Of a stretch of 59,803 bases of DNA, positions 15,499 through 24,130 are shown piece by piece. The notes beneath the pieces were generated by a model, which saw only the letters and a program-made list of their open reading frames with translations, had not been told where the DNA came from and searched no databases. Source of the stretch: Oscillibacter sp. (GTDB lineage: Bacteria > Bacillota > Clostridia > Oscillospirales > Oscillospiraceae). A program made the translations under genes and the position numbers. Positions within the stretch are counted from its first letter, which is position 1. The number at the start of each line of letters is the position of its first letter. Location of the stretch: positions 1 to 59,803 of the forward strand of contig JAFUNB010000022.1 in the NCBI GenBank assembly GCA_017482345.1, written 5' to 3'.

Positions 15499-17844
15499 AT
15501 GACACTAAAAGAACTGGAAATCGGGAAAAGTGCGCGGATCCGCACCGTAGGCGGCGAGGGCGCTTTGCGCCAGCACTTTTTGGATATGGGCGTCATTCCC
15601 GGCGCGGAGGTGAAGCTGGTGAAGCTGGCTCCCATGGGCGATCCCATGGAGCTGCAGATCCACGGCTATGGCCTGACCATCCGCGTGGCTGACGCTGAAA
15701 AAATCGAGATTGACCCAGTGGCCGGCGGCGCCGACACGAAAAGCGACCGCCGGGCCAGCCGGAAGATGGAGCATCCCGGCCTGGGTGAGGAGGGCAAGTA
15801 CCACCGCCCGGAGGACGGCACCCCTCTGCCGGAGGGCACCCGCCTGACCTTTGCGCTGGTGGGCAACCAGAACTGCGGCAAGACCACGCTGTTCAACCAG
15901 CTGACCGGCTCCAACCAGCACGTGGGCAACTTCCCCGGCGTCACGGTGGACCGCAAGGACGGCGTCATCCGGGGCTATCCCAACACCACGGTGACGGATC
16001 TGCCGGGCATTTATTCCATGTCCCCCTACAGCAGTGAGGAGATCGTCTCCCGCAACTTCGTGCTGAACGAAAAACCCACCGCTATTATCAACATCGTGGA
16101 CGCCACCAACATTGAGCGGAACCTGTATCTGACCATGCAGCTGCTGACCATGGGTATACCCATGGTGGTGGCTCTGAACATGATGGATGAGATCCACGAA
16201 AACGGCGGCTACATCGACGTGAACGCCCTGGAGCATCTGCTGGGCGTGCCTGTGGTGCCCATCTCCGCGGCGAAAAACCAAGGCATCGACGAGCTGGTGG
16301 ACCACGTGATCCATGTGGCGGCTTATCAGGAGCGGCCCCAGAGACAGGATTTCTGCGATGAGCGGGATCACAACGGTGCGGTGCACCGCTGCCTCCACGC
16401 CATCATCCACCTGATCCAGGATCACGCGGAGAATGCCGGACTGCCGGTGCGCTTTGCCGCCAGCAAGCTGGTGGAGGGCGACGCGCTGGTGCTGGAGGCA
16501 TTGAAGCTGGACCAGAACGAAAAGGAGATGCTGGAGCACATCATCGCCCAGATGGAATGGGAGCGCGGTCTTGACCGCAACGCCGCCGTTGCCGATATGC
16601 GCTTCAGCTTCATCCAGAAGGTCTGCGGCGAGACGGTGTCTAAGCCCCGGGAGAGCCGGGAGTATAAGCGCAGCCGGGCCGTTGACCGGATCCTCACCGG
16701 CAAATTCACCGCCATCCCCGCCTTTTTGCTGATCATGGTGGCCATTTTCCACCTGACCTTCAACGTCATCGGCGCCTGGCTGCAGGGGCTGATGGAGGTG
16801 GCAGTGGAGGCGCTGACCGGCGCCGTGGCCATGGCTATGGAGGCCGCCGGTGTCAACGAGCTGCTTCAGAGCCTCATTGTAGACGGTATTTTCGCCGGTG
16901 TGGGCAGCGTGCTCAGCTTCCTGCCCATCATCGTGACGCTGTTCTTCTTCCTCTCCATGCTGGAGGACAGCGGTTACATCGCCCGCGTGGCCTTCGTGAT
17001 GGACAAACTGCTGCGGAAGATCGGCCTGTCCGGCCGCAGCATCGTGCCCATGCTTATCGGCTTCGGCTGCACGGTGCCTGCCGTCATGGCCACCCGTACT
17101 CTCCCCAGTGAGCGGGACCGAAAAATGACCATCCTGCTGACGCCGTTCATGAGCTGCACGGCAAAGCTGCCTATTTACGCCTTCTTTGTGGATGCCTTCT
17201 TCCCCGAAAACGGCGGACTCATCATGTCCGGCTTGTACATACTGGGTATTCTGGTGGGTATTCTGGTGGCGTTCCTCTATAAGGGCGTTCTGTTCCGGGG
17301 TGAGGCGGTGCCCTTTGTCATGGAACTGCCCAACTACCGTCTGCCTGCCGCCAAAAACGTCATGCAGCTGCTGTGGGAAAAGGCCAAGGACTTCCTGCAG
17401 CGTGCCTTCTCTGTCATCCTGCTGGCTACCATCGTCATCTGGTTCCTGCAGAGCTTCGATTTCCGCATGAATCTGGTGGCCTCCTCGGAGGAGAGCATGC
17501 TGGCCGCTGTCTCCGGCGTGCTGGCGCCCCTGCTGAAACCCATTGGCCTGGGCGACTGGAAGATCTGCACCGCCCTCATCAGCGGCTTCATGGCCAAGGA
17601 GAGCGTGGTCTCCACGCTGGAGGTGCTGTTTGGCGGCAGCGTTACCGCTGCCATGAGTCCTCTGGCCGCGGCAGCCCTGCTGGTGTTCAGCCTGCTGTAT
17701 ACACCCTGCGTGGCGGCTGTTGCCTCCATCCGCCGGGAGCTTGGTACCAAGTGGGCCGTGGGCGTCGTGGTCTGGCAGTGCGTGCTGGCCTGGATCGCCG
17801 CCCTCGCTGTGCGTCTGATCGGCGCCATGCTGGGAATGATCTGA
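15499..17844 (+). CDS. feoB: Ferrous iron transporter, FeoA-FeoB fusion
   Basis: A 781-residue fusion. Residues 1-~75 are a FeoA SH3-like domain (LRQHFLDMGVIPGAEVKLVK). After a charged linker, the FeoB G domain shows G1 GNQNCGKTT, G3 DLPG and G4 NMMD, then the helical GDI-like region, and from about residue 405 the membrane part with Gate motifs such as GFGCTVPAVMATRTL and TPFMSCTAKLPIYAFF. It imports Fe2+ with nucleotide binding in the cytoplasmic domain. ATG 15499 has AGGAGAG upstream. A separate FeoA is not present, and the fused form is known from Clostridia and Bacteroidetes. Iron-dependent control is expected, but I cannot point to an operator. Confidence 0.95.
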   Translation: MTLKELEIGKSARIRTVGGEGALRQHFLDMGVIPGAEVKLVKLAPMGDPMELQIHGYGLTIRVADAEKIEIDPVAGGADTKSDRRASRKMEHPGLGEEGKYHRPEDGTPLPEGTRLTFALVGNQNCGKTTLFNQLTGSNQHVGNFPGVTVDRKDGVIRGYPNTTVTDLPGIYSMSPYSSEEIVSRNFVLNEKPTAIINIVDATNIERNLYLTMQLLTMGIPMVVALNMMDEIHENGGYIDVNALEHLLGVPVVPISAAKNQGIDELVDHVIHVAAYQERPQRQDFCDERDHNGAVHRCLHAIIHLIQDHAENAGLPVRFAASKLVEGDALVLEALKLDQNEKEMLEHIIAQMEWERGLDRNAAVADMRFSFIQKVCGETVSKPRESREYKRSRAVDRILTGKFTAIPAFLLIMVAIFHLTFNVIGAWLQGLMEVAVEALTGAVAMAMEAAGVNELLQSLIVDGIFAGVGSVLSFLPIIVTLFFFLSMLEDSGYIARVAFVMDKLLRKIGLSGRSIVPMLIGFGCTVPAVMATRTLPSERDRKMTILLTPFMSCTAKLPIYAFFVDAFFPENGGLIMSGLYILGILVGILVAFLYKGVLFRGEAVPFVMELPNYRLPAAKNVMQLLWEKAKDFLQRAFSVILLATIVIWFLQSFDFRMNLVASSEESMLAAVSGVLAPLLKPIGLGDWKICTALISGFMAKESVVSTLEVLFGGSVTAAMSPLAAAALLVFSLLYTPCVAAVASIRRELGTKWAVGVVVWQCVLAWIAALAVRLIGAMLGMI

Positions 17845-17850
17845 ATCACG

Positions 17851-17887
17851 AAAATGCCTGCGTCCGGCACGGACGCAGGCATTTTTT
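17851..17887 (+). terminator. Terminator of feoB
   Basis: A 15-bp stem AAATGCCTGCGTCC / GGACGCAGGCATTT with six T. Confidence 0.9.
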
Positions 17888-17908
17888 CTATACCGCGGGG
17901 GAGTGGTG

Positions 17909-17917
17909 TGGTATAAT
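17909..17917 (+). promoter_or_regulatory. Extended -10 promoter of the GH2 gene
   Basis: TGG-TATAAT with the -10 at 17912-17917; no recognisable -35. Confidence 0.5.
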
Positions 17918-17941
17918 GAAGAAAAAACGTGCGGAGGAACG

Positions 17942-19648
17942 ATGGGAAACAACGGCTTTGTAAATTTATATACCACGCAAGGGGAAAGACTTGACAGTCA
18001 GCCCTGGCAGGCCTATCCCCGGCCCCAACTGCGTCGAAAAAGCTGGTGGAATCTCAATGGCATGTGGGAGTTCACCGTGGCGGAGGGCGACGCCCTGCCG
18101 GAGCGGTACGACCGCACCATCCGGGTGCCCTTTGCGCCGGAATCCCTGCTTTCCGGCATCCACGAGACCATGCCGGAAGGGAAGTGGCTGTGCTATCGCC
18201 GCAGCGTTACCCTGCCGGAGAAGGCAGGAAATGGCCGCCTGCTGCTCCACATCGGCGCGGCGGATCAGGAGACGGAGGTCTACTGGAACGGCGTTTTCGC
18301 AGGCCGTCACATCGGCGGCTACGATCCCTTTTCCTTTGACGTGACGGAGTATCTGGCGGAGGAAAACACCCTGACCATTCGGGTGCGGGATCACCTGAGC
18401 CGCAAAATCCTGCCCTATGGCAAGCAGCGCCACGACCGGGGCGGCATGTGGTACACACCGGTCTCCGGCATCTGGCAGACCGTATGGCTGGAGCGCGTGC
18501 CGGAGGAATATATCCGTTCCCTGACCATCCGCACCGGCGAAAACTGGGCGGAGATCACAGCGAGTAGTGTAAAGTATGGAACCGTTACAGTGATTGCGCC
18601 AGAGGGAATTATCAAAACGGATCTGGTGGACGGCGTGGCCCGCATCCAGCTGCCGTCGCCCCGCCTGTGGAGCCCGGAGAATCCGTATCTCTACCGGTTC
18701 ACCATCACGGCAGGAAAGGACGAAGTGGAGTCCTATTTCGCCCTGCGGACACTAAGCATCGAAACGGTGGACGGGATTCCCCGCCTGTGTCTCAATGGAA
18801 AACCCTATTTCTTCCACGGCCTGCTGGACCAGGGCTACTGGTGCGACGGACTGTTCACCCCGGCTGCACCGGAGTGCTATGAATGGGATATCCAAACCAT
18901 GAAGGCTCTGGGCTTCAACACCCTCCGCAAGCACATTAAGATCGAGCCGGAGCAGTTCTACTACGACTGCGACCGGCTGGGCATGATCGTCTTTCAGGAT
19001 ATGGTCAACAACGGCGCTTACTCCTTCATTCGCGACACGGCGCTGCCCACCATTGGTTTAAAGCGGCTGAATGACCGCTTCCTCAACCGGGGCAGGGAAG
19101 CGCGGGAGACCTTCCTGCGGAGCATGGAGCGGACAGTGGAGCAGCTGGGAAACCACCCCTGCATCTGTTACTGGACCATCTTCAACGAGGGCTGGGGCCA
19201 GTTCGAAAGCACCAAGGCCTACCGCAGATTGAAGGAACTGGACGGCAGCCGCTTCGTCGACTCAGCCTCCGGCTGGTTTGCCGGGGGAGAGAGCGACGTG
19301 GTCAGCGAGCATGTGTACTTCAAGCCCTTCCGGTTCCACAAAACGGAGAAGCCCCTGGTGCTGTCGGAATTCGGCGGCTATGTCTTTGCGCCGGAGGGCC
19401 ATGTGTTCAATCCCGGCAAGAGCTACGGCTACCGGAATTTTAAGCGCCTGGAGGACTGGCGCGCCGCCGTGGCGGAGCTGTACGAGCGGGAGATCGTTCC
19501 CGTGGTGAAGGAGGGCCTGTGCGGCGCCATCTACACCCAGGTATCCGACATCGAGGACGAGGTCAACGGCCTCGTCAGCTATGACCGCAAGGTGGTAAAA
19601 CCGGATCCGGCCGCCATGCGGGCTATTGCCAAAAAACTGAAGATTTGA
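17942..19648 (+). CDS. Glycoside hydrolase family 2 enzyme
   Basis: A 568-residue cytoplasmic protein (no signal peptide) with the three-part GH2 core: a jelly-roll sugar-binding domain (about 25-180, with MWYTPVSGIWQTVWLE), an immunoglobulin-like domain (about 185-275) and a TIM barrel. The general acid/base Glu lies in CICYWTIFNEGWG (about residue 414) and the nucleophile Glu in LVLSEFGGY (about 475). It should release beta-linked galactose, glucuronate or mannose from small substrates; which one cannot be read from the sequence. ATG 17942 has GGAGG upstream. No transporter or sugar regulator adjoins it, unlike most polysaccharide loci. Confidence 0.87.
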   Translation: MGNNGFVNLYTTQGERLDSQPWQAYPRPQLRRKSWWNLNGMWEFTVAEGDALPERYDRTIRVPFAPESLLSGIHETMPEGKWLCYRRSVTLPEKAGNGRLLLHIGAADQETEVYWNGVFAGRHIGGYDPFSFDVTEYLAEENTLTIRVRDHLSRKILPYGKQRHDRGGMWYTPVSGIWQTVWLERVPEEYIRSLTIRTGENWAEITASSVKYGTVTVIAPEGIIKTDLVDGVARIQLPSPRLWSPENPYLYRFTITAGKDEVESYFALRTLSIETVDGIPRLCLNGKPYFFHGLLDQGYWCDGLFTPAAPECYEWDIQTMKALGFNTLRKHIKIEPEQFYYDCDRLGMIVFQDMVNNGAYSFIRDTALPTIGLKRLNDRFLNRGREARETFLRSMERTVEQLGNHPCICYWTIFNEGWGQFESTKAYRRLKELDGSRFVDSASGWFAGGESDVVSEHVYFKPFRFHKTEKPLVLSEFGGYVFAPEGHVFNPGKSYGYRNFKRLEDWRAAVAELYEREIVPVVKEGLCGAIYTQVSDIEDEVNGLVSYDRKVVKPDPAAMRAIAKKLKI

Positions 19649-19653
19649 CGCAA

Positions 19654-19687
19654 AAAACCGCCCTGTTCAGCAGAACAGGGCGGTTTT
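19654..19687. terminator. Bidirectional terminator
   Basis: A 15-bp stem AAAACCGCCCTGTTC / GAACAGGGCGGTTTT with an AGCA loop, between convergent genes. Confidence 0.9.
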
Positions 19688-19695
19688 CATAACAA

Positions 19696-20436
19696 TTAAT
19701 TGCTGCGGAAGCGAGAGAGGAAGTCCCGGGTCTCCTGCCGCTGGGGATTGCCGAACAGATCGGCGGGGGTGCCCTGCTCGCAGATGACGCCCTGGTTCAT
19801 ATACACCACCTGGGTGCTGACGTCGCGGGCGAAGGCCATCTCGTGGGTGACCACCAGCATGGTCATGCCCTCCTGGGCCAGGTTCTGCATAACGGTCAGA
19901 ACTTCGCCCACCATTTCGGGGTCGAGGGCGGAGGTGGGCTCGTCAAACAGCAGCACCTCGGGATCCATGGCCAGTGCGCGGGCAATGGCCACGCGCTGCT
20001 TCTGGCCGCCGGAGATCTGGCGGGGACGGGCGTTGATGTAGGGGGCCATGCCGACCTTTTCCAGATAGTAGATGGCCTCCTTGCGGGCGTCCTCCTTGTT
20101 CTTCTTCAGGACCTTGATCTGGCCCACCATGCAGTTTTCCAGCACGGTCATGTTGTTGAACAGGTTGAAGGACTGGAACACCATGCCTACGTGGGAGCGG
20201 TAGTTGGCGGCGTTCACCTTGCGGCTGGCCACGTTTTCGCCGTGGTACAGGATCTCGCCGGAGGTGGGAGTCTCCAGCAGGTTGATGCAGCGCAGCAGGG
20301 TGGACTTACCGGAGCCGGAAGCGCCGATGATGGAAGTCACGTCGCCCTTGGCCACGGTGAAATCGATGTCCCGCAGGACGATGTTGGCGCCGAAGGACTT
20401 GGACAGATGCTTGATCTGCAGAATGGTTTCGCTCAT
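19696..20436 (-). CDS. Lysine/polar amino-acid ABC transporter ATPase
   Basis: A 246-residue GlnQ/HisP-type ATPase with Walker [10 protein letters not shown], signature [15 protein letters not shown] and Walker [12 protein letters not shown]. It starts at ATG 20436, one base after the permease stop, with GAGGGGGA upstream. It is the last gene of the binding protein-permease-ATPase operon; the lysine riboswitch at the head of the operon indicates lysine as the main substrate. Confidence 0.92.
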   Translation of the reverse strand: MSETILQIKHLSKSFGANIVLRDIDFTVAKGDVTSIIGASGSGKSTLLRCINLLETPTSGEILYHGENVASRKVNAANYRSHVGMVFQSFNLFNNMTVLENCMVGQIKVLKKNKEDARKEAIYYLEKVGMAPYINARPRQISGGQKQRVAIARALAMDPEVLLFDEPTSALDPEMVGEVLTVMQNLAQEGMTMLVVTHEMAFARDVSTQVVYMNQGVICEQGTPADLFGNPQRQETRDFLSRFRSN

Positions 20437-20437
20437 C

Positions 20438-21274
20438 TTACTTCCCCCTCTCGTGTTCCAGATTGCGCTCCAGCAGGTCTTCCGGCTTCGCGGGATGGCG
20501 ATAGGTACCGGCGGACATGGTCAGAGCATCCACCTGAGCCAGCTCGTAGCTGTCAGCACCGTCCATCTTCTTCTCCACCCAGCGCAGGATGACGGAGGCG
20601 ATGACGGTCATGGTCAGGTAGCCCACCATTTCGATGGCGGCGGAGGGGAAGTACAGGTACGTAGCGCCAACCACGGTCTTGTGGACGGCGAAGAACTCCG
20701 TGAAGCCGATGATGGACATGACGGAGGTATCCTTGATGTTGATGATCAGGTTATTGCCGATCTGAGGAAGGATGTTGCGCAGCGCCTGAGGCAGGATGAC
20801 GTTGGTCATGGTCTGCCAGTGGGTCATGCCGATGGCCTTGGCGCCCTCGGTCTGGCCGGGATCAATGGAGATGATGCCGCCGCGGACGGATTCGGCCATA
20901 TATGCGCCGGTGTTGATGGAAACGACAACGAAGGCTGCCAGCCAGATGCTGGTGAACTTCACGGCGTTGTCACTGAAGTAGGGCAGGGCATAGTAGATGA
21001 CCACGGCCTGCAGGATCATGGGCGTGCCGCGGAACACTTCCACATACAGCCGCACGAAGCCGCGGATGACGAGAAGTACACAGCGCTTGACGATGTTGTC
21101 GTTTTTGGAGCTGGGGATGGTCTGAAGAATGCCGCACAGCAATCCGATGAGGCAGCCCACCAGAGTGCACAGCAGTGCCAGCGTGATGGTGCTGTACATA
21201 CCGCTGAAATAGCTGGACGCATACTTTTCCCAAAGCTTTGCAATGTCGGCGCCCAGCTGGAAGATCTTTTCCAT
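20438..21274 (-). CDS. Lysine/polar amino-acid ABC transporter permease
   Basis: A 278-residue HisM/GlnP-type permease. Several membrane segments and the ATPase-contact loop [20 protein letters not shown] are visible. Typical HisMQ permeases are about 220-240 residues; the extra length here is a hydrophilic C-terminal tail after about residue 245 ([18 protein letters not shown]) of unknown role. Only one permease gene is present, so it probably works as a homodimer. Confidence 0.9.
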   Translation of the reverse strand: MEKIFQLGADIAKLWEKYASSYFSGMYSTITLALLCTLVGCLIGLLCGILQTIPSSKNDNIVKRCVLLVIRGFVRLYVEVFRGTPMILQAVVIYYALPYFSDNAVKFTSIWLAAFVVVSINTGAYMAESVRGGIISIDPGQTEGAKAIGMTHWQTMTNVILPQALRNILPQIGNNLIINIKDTSVMSIIGFTEFFAVHKTVVGATYLYFPSAAIEMVGYLTMTVIASVILRWVEKKMDGADSYELAQVDALTMSAGTYRHPAKPEDLLERNLEHERGK

Positions 21275-21331
21275 GCTGAAAAACGCTCCCTTCCTTTTAT
21301 GTAATAGTATAGATGTGATTCACAATGAAGT

Positions 21332-21363
21332 GAAAGGCGAGAGTGCGCTCACTCCCGCCTTTC
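21332..21363 (-). terminator. Hairpin between binding-protein and permease genes
   Basis: GAAAGGCG-GAGTG pairs with CACTC-CGCCTTTC around a small loop and one mismatch. There is no T run, so it is more likely an RNA-stabilising or partial-termination element that keeps the binding protein in excess of the permease. Confidence 0.5.
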
Positions 21364-21398
21364 ATTATACACAAAACTGTGTGCCTTGCAAATGATTC

Positions 21399-22301
21399 TT
21401 AGCCGATGGGCTGGACGGCGGTGGCGTCGGCCATCATGGCGTTGAAGTCGTCGGCAGTCATCTCAGACAGAACACTGTCCAGAGCCTCGCGCAGGACGGT
21501 GTTGCCCTTGGCGATGGAGATGCCGATGTTGACGTCCTCGTCAGAGACCTCAAAGTCATCGTCGGTGGTGGTGAAGTCCAGGATGGTCAGGTCGGGATAA
21601 GCAACCAGAGCGCCCTGAGCGGTGGGCATATCGGTGCAGACGAAGTCAACCATGCCAGTCTCCAGAGCCATCAGCATAGCGGGAGCGGTGTCCTGAGCGG
21701 GCTGAATGTCAGCGCCCTCAATCTGGGGCAGGCAGGAGTCGTACCAGATGGTGCCGCGCTGAGAGGTGCAGGTACCGGACAGCTCGGAGATGCCAGCGGC
21801 GGAAGCCAGAGCGCTGTCAGCCTTGGTCAGGCAGACGATGGAGGCGTACAGATAGGGGCCAGCGAAATCGACCTGCTCAGCGCGCTCGGCGGTCATGGAC
21901 TGACCGGCGATAACGGCGTCAACCTGGCCGGTCTGAACGGCGGGCACCAGGGAGTCCCAGTCCAGTCTCAGAACTTCCAGCTCCCAGCCATTGGCCTCGC
22001 ACAGCTTCTTGGCCATCATCACGTCGTAGCCGTTGGCGTACTCGCCGGCGTCGGAGTTGGCGATGGGCACTGCGCCGTTGGAGTCATCGGGCTGAGCCCA
22101 GTTGTAAGGAGCGTAAGCGCACTCCATAGCGACGGTCAGAACGCCGTCCTCAACACCGGTGGGAACGGATTCTTCAGCAGGAGCTTCGGAGGGAGTTTCA
22201 GCGGGGGTATCAGCGGGAGCTTCTTCCTTGCCGCCGCAGGCGGTCAGGGACAGGGCCATAGCCAGGGCCAGGATCAGGGCGAAAATGTTTCTTCTAGTCA
22301 T
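21399..22301 (-). CDS. Lysine/polar amino-acid ABC transporter binding lipoprotein
   Basis: A 300-residue family 3 solute-binding protein. The signal peptide ends in LTACGG and is followed by a low-complexity Ala/Pro/Glu linker. The mature domain begins at DGVLTVAMECAYAPYNW and contains GYDVMMAKKLCEANGWELEV and the cleft motif VDAVIAGQSMTAERAEQVDF. It captures the amino acid at the cell surface. It is first in its operon; AAAGGT precedes ATG 22301. A lysine riboswitch lies upstream, so lysine is the expected ligand even though the family is broad. Confidence 0.92.
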   Translation of the reverse strand: MTRRNIFALILALAMALSLTACGGKEEAPADTPAETPSEAPAEESVPTGVEDGVLTVAMECAYAPYNWAQPDDSNGAVPIANSDAGEYANGYDVMMAKKLCEANGWELEVLRLDWDSLVPAVQTGQVDAVIAGQSMTAERAEQVDFAGPYLYASIVCLTKADSALASAAGISELSGTCTSQRGTIWYDSCLPQIEGADIQPAQDTAPAMLMALETGMVDFVCTDMPTAQGALVAYPDLTILDFTTTDDDFEVSDEDVNIGISIAKGNTVLREALDSVLSEMTADDFNAMMADATAVQPIG

Positions 22302-22360
22302 GATGTTTCTACCTTTCTAAGATACGTATTTCCGGTACGTTCTCTCCTGTACCGTTGGGA

Positions 22361-22392
22361 GAAAAAATTGGACCGCTTTGTTAAAGCGGTCC
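22361..22392 (-). terminator. Riboswitch expression-platform terminator
   Basis: GGACCGCTTT / AAAGCGGTCC (10-bp stem, 3-nt loop) followed on the minus strand by TTTTTT, about 55 bases downstream of the lysine aptamer. Confidence 0.9.
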
Positions 22393-22445
22393 ATGGAAAT
22401 ACGGAAATAGCACTCCAAACAAGGGAGCAAATCCGAACAGCCAAT

Positions 22446-22608
22446 GATAGCGCTTCACAAAGTACATTGTGACAGTCCGGCAGATCTTATCTGCCGACCC
22501 AGCACCGAGAAACCAGGCAGTTTATCGGAACTTCGGCGGTTTCCCCTTTCCCGTCAGCGGCTGCCTGCCCTTGCTGATCGGTACTGATGAACCCCGCGCC
22601 TCTATCTA
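22446..22608 (-). promoter_or_regulatory. Lysine riboswitch (L-box)
   Basis: Minus-strand sequence carries the conserved lysine aptamer blocks in order: GATAGAGGCGCGG, CAGTA, AAAGGGGAAACCGCCGAAGT, GCTGGGTCGGCAG, GACTGTCAC, and the closing GCGCTATC that pairs with GATAG at the 5' end (P1). A terminator follows. Known behaviour: lysine binding favours termination, so the ABC operon is shut off when lysine is plentiful. This is the best evidence for the transporter's substrate. Confidence 0.93.
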
Positions 22609-22628
22609 AGCGATTCAATTTTGAGGAC

Positions 22629-22657
22629 ATATTACCACCACATACGGACACTGTCAA
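22629..22657 (-). promoter_or_regulatory. Promoter of the lysine riboswitch operon
   Basis: Minus strand TTGACA (22657-22652), a 17-bp spacer and TAATAT (22634-22629), immediately upstream of the aptamer. Confidence 0.85.
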
Positions 22658-22729
22658 CAGTCTTTCCAACAAAATCTTGTTTTTTTGTGCAAGATGTCAA
22701 ATAAAGCCTATACAAGTCTGAGGGCTTTG

Positions 22730-22738
22730 TGGTATAGT
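22730..22738 (+). promoter_or_regulatory. Extended -10 promoter for the PAP2 gene
   Basis: TGG-TATAGT with the -10 at 22733-22738 and a weak -35. Confidence 0.45.
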
Positions 22739-22784
22739 AATCATACAGAACTGACGTTTAGTTGACATAATGGATGGAGACGCT

Positions 22785-23312
22785 ATGGAATTTGCGATTT
22801 TGGACTGGATCCAGGCGCATCTGCGCTGCGGATTTCTGGATGCGGTGCTGCCGGCTGTCAGCTGGACCAGCAACCACGGCGAGATCTGGATCCTGCTTGC
22901 GGTGTTGCTGCTGCTGTTTCGAAAGACGCGTCGGCAGGGAGCCACAGTGGCGCTGGCGCTGGTGATGGATCTGGTCTGCTGCAACCTGACCCTCAAGCCG
23001 CTGATCGGGCGTGTCCGCCCCTTTACGGTGAACACGGCGGTACAGCTGCTGATTGAGGCGCCGCTGGACGCCTCGTTCCCCTCGGGACACACGGCGGTGT
23101 CCTTCGCAGCGGTATTTGCCCTGCGGGCCGGCGGCAGCCCCCTGTGGAAGCCGGCGCTGGCACTGGCATCGGTGATCGCCTTTTCCCGCTTGTATCTGTA
23201 TGTACACTGGCCGACGGATGTGCTGGCCGGAATCCTGCTGGGCGCCGCGCTGGGACAGCTGGCGGGCGTGATGGTGAAGAGACTAATGGAGAGGATGGAG
23301 AAGAAACGATGA
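22785..23312 (+). CDS. PAP2-family membrane phosphatase
   Basis: A 175-residue integral membrane protein with about five to six helices and the three phosphatase motifs: KPLIGRVRP (about residue 66), PSGHTAVS (about 101) and SRLYLYVHWPTD (about 139). It probably removes phosphate from a lipid such as undecaprenyl diphosphate or phosphatidate at the membrane. ATG 22785 is preferred because GGATGGAG is correctly spaced; another in-frame ATG at 22770 is possible. It overlaps the next gene at ATGA. Confidence 0.9.
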   Translation: MEFAILDWIQAHLRCGFLDAVLPAVSWTSNHGEIWILLAVLLLLFRKTRRQGATVALALVMDLVCCNLTLKPLIGRVRPFTVNTAVQLLIEAPLDASFPSGHTAVSFAAVFALRAGGSPLWKPALALASVIAFSRLYLYVHWPTDVLAGILLGAALGQLAGVMVKRLMERMEKKR

Positions 23313-23512
23313 ATTGCCCCTATTGCGAAAAAGAGATGGATGAAGGTTATATCCAGAACATGGGTCTGGCGAAAATGGATATGGGCTGGTATCCCAAGGA
23401 TGGCGGCTTCCTGTCTGTAGAGGAGCGGCTGACTACCAGCAAGGCGTTCAGCGGCCGGAAAGTAGCTGCTTACCGTTGCCGGAATTGCCGGAAAATGGTG
23501 ATCGAATTTTAA
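23309..23512 (+). CDS. Small zinc-ribbon protein (DUF6487-like)
   Basis: A 67-residue protein with two CxxC pairs, MNCPYCEKEM at the start and YRCRNCRKMV at the end, framing a short domain; this is the pattern of small PF20097-like proteins. It probably binds zinc; function unknown. Its ATG overlaps the PAP2 stop (ATGA), so the two are translated from the same mRNA. Confidence 0.8.
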   Translation: MNCPYCEKEMDEGYIQNMGLAKMDMGWYPKDGGFLSVEERLTTSKAFSGRKVAAYRCRNCRKMVIEF

Positions 23513-23513
23513 G

Positions 23514-23550
23514 AAAACAGGGCTGTTTCAAACGAAACAGCCCTGTTTTT
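23514..23550. terminator. Bidirectional terminator
   Basis: A 16-bp stem AAAACAGGGCTGTTTC / GAAACAGCCCTGTTTT with an AAAC loop, flanked by A and T runs. Confidence 0.9.
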
Positions 23551-23557
23551 GCACATA

Positions 23558-23989
23558 TCAGAAGTCCAGCCGCATCGCCACATGGGGGATGCCGTCCTCC
23601 AAAAATTCTTCCGAAACGGGGTGAAAGCCCTCCCGCGCATAGAGGGGCATGGCGTAGGTTTGGGCCTCCAGATACACACTCTGCATGCCCATCTGCTCCC
23701 GGGCGGCCCGGATGCCCGCCTGCAAAACAGCGGTGGCGTACCCTTTGCGGCGCTCTGTGGCCAGCACCCGGCCGATGCGGGCGGTGCGCTCATCGTGGGG
23801 ATACACCCGCAGATAGGCCAGCAGCTTGCCGCTGCCCCGCAATGTCACGTGCAGGGCCTGGCGGTCGTCGCCGTCGATATCCTGATAGGGACAGTTCTGC
23901 TCCACGATAAAAACAGCCGTGCGCACCTGCAGGATCTCATACAGCTCATCGCGGGTCAGCTGGTCAAAGGGTTTTACAGTCAGTTCCAT
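23558..23989 (-). CDS. GNAT acetyltransferase, ElaA-like
   Basis: A 143-residue acyltransferase. FDQLTRDELYEILQVRTAVF at the N-terminus and the acetyl-CoA loop IGRVLATERRKGYATAVL are typical of ElaA-family GNAT proteins. Substrate unknown. ATG 23989 is preferred because AGGAG lies 9 bp upstream; a GTG three codons earlier lies too close to that site. Confidence 0.85.
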   Translation of the reverse strand: MELTVKPFDQLTRDELYEILQVRTAVFIVEQNCPYQDIDGDDRQALHVTLRGSGKLLAYLRVYPHDERTARIGRVLATERRKGYATAVLQAGIRAAREQMGMQSVYLEAQTYAMPLYAREGFHPVSEEFLEDGIPHVAMRLDF

Positions 23990-24022
23990 GAATCGCACTC
24001 CTGTCGCGTTGTTACAGTCCTG

Positions 24023-24051
24023 ATTTTACCGGAGGTGAGCGGATTTGACAA
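24023..24051 (-). promoter_or_regulatory. Promoter of the ElaA-like gene
   Basis: Minus strand TTGTCA (24051-24046), a 17-bp spacer and TAAAAT (24028-24023). Confidence 0.65.
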
Positions 24052-24060
24052 GGCTTCTTC

Positions 24061-24089
24061 TTGCGGAACGGGCGGCTTTGCGGTATACT
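24061..24089 (+). promoter_or_regulatory. Promoter of polA
   Basis: TTGCGG (24061-24066), a 17-bp spacer and TATACT (24084-24089). Confidence 0.65.
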
Positions 24090-24130
24090 AAAGTGTCTAT
24101 GTAAAATTTGCTCCACCGGGAGGGAACCCC

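Noticed and set aside
15505-17976. Very long antisense open frame (823 codons) opposite feoB
   Set aside because: It mirrors the high-GC third-position bias of the real gene, is rich in His/Gln/Gly, and has no domain or ribosome site. The same holds for long frames opposite polA (24212-26752), the PBP gene (38559-40919), tryptophanase (42614-44467) and the ABC-F gene (9317-10939).
22333-22354. Hairpin CGGTAC...GTACCG as a ribosome-site sequestering stem of the lysine riboswitch
   Set aside because: It encloses an AGGAGA, but that lies ~30-50 bases from the start codon; the actual ribosome site AAAGGT is outside it. The terminator at 22361-22392 is a sufficient expression platform.
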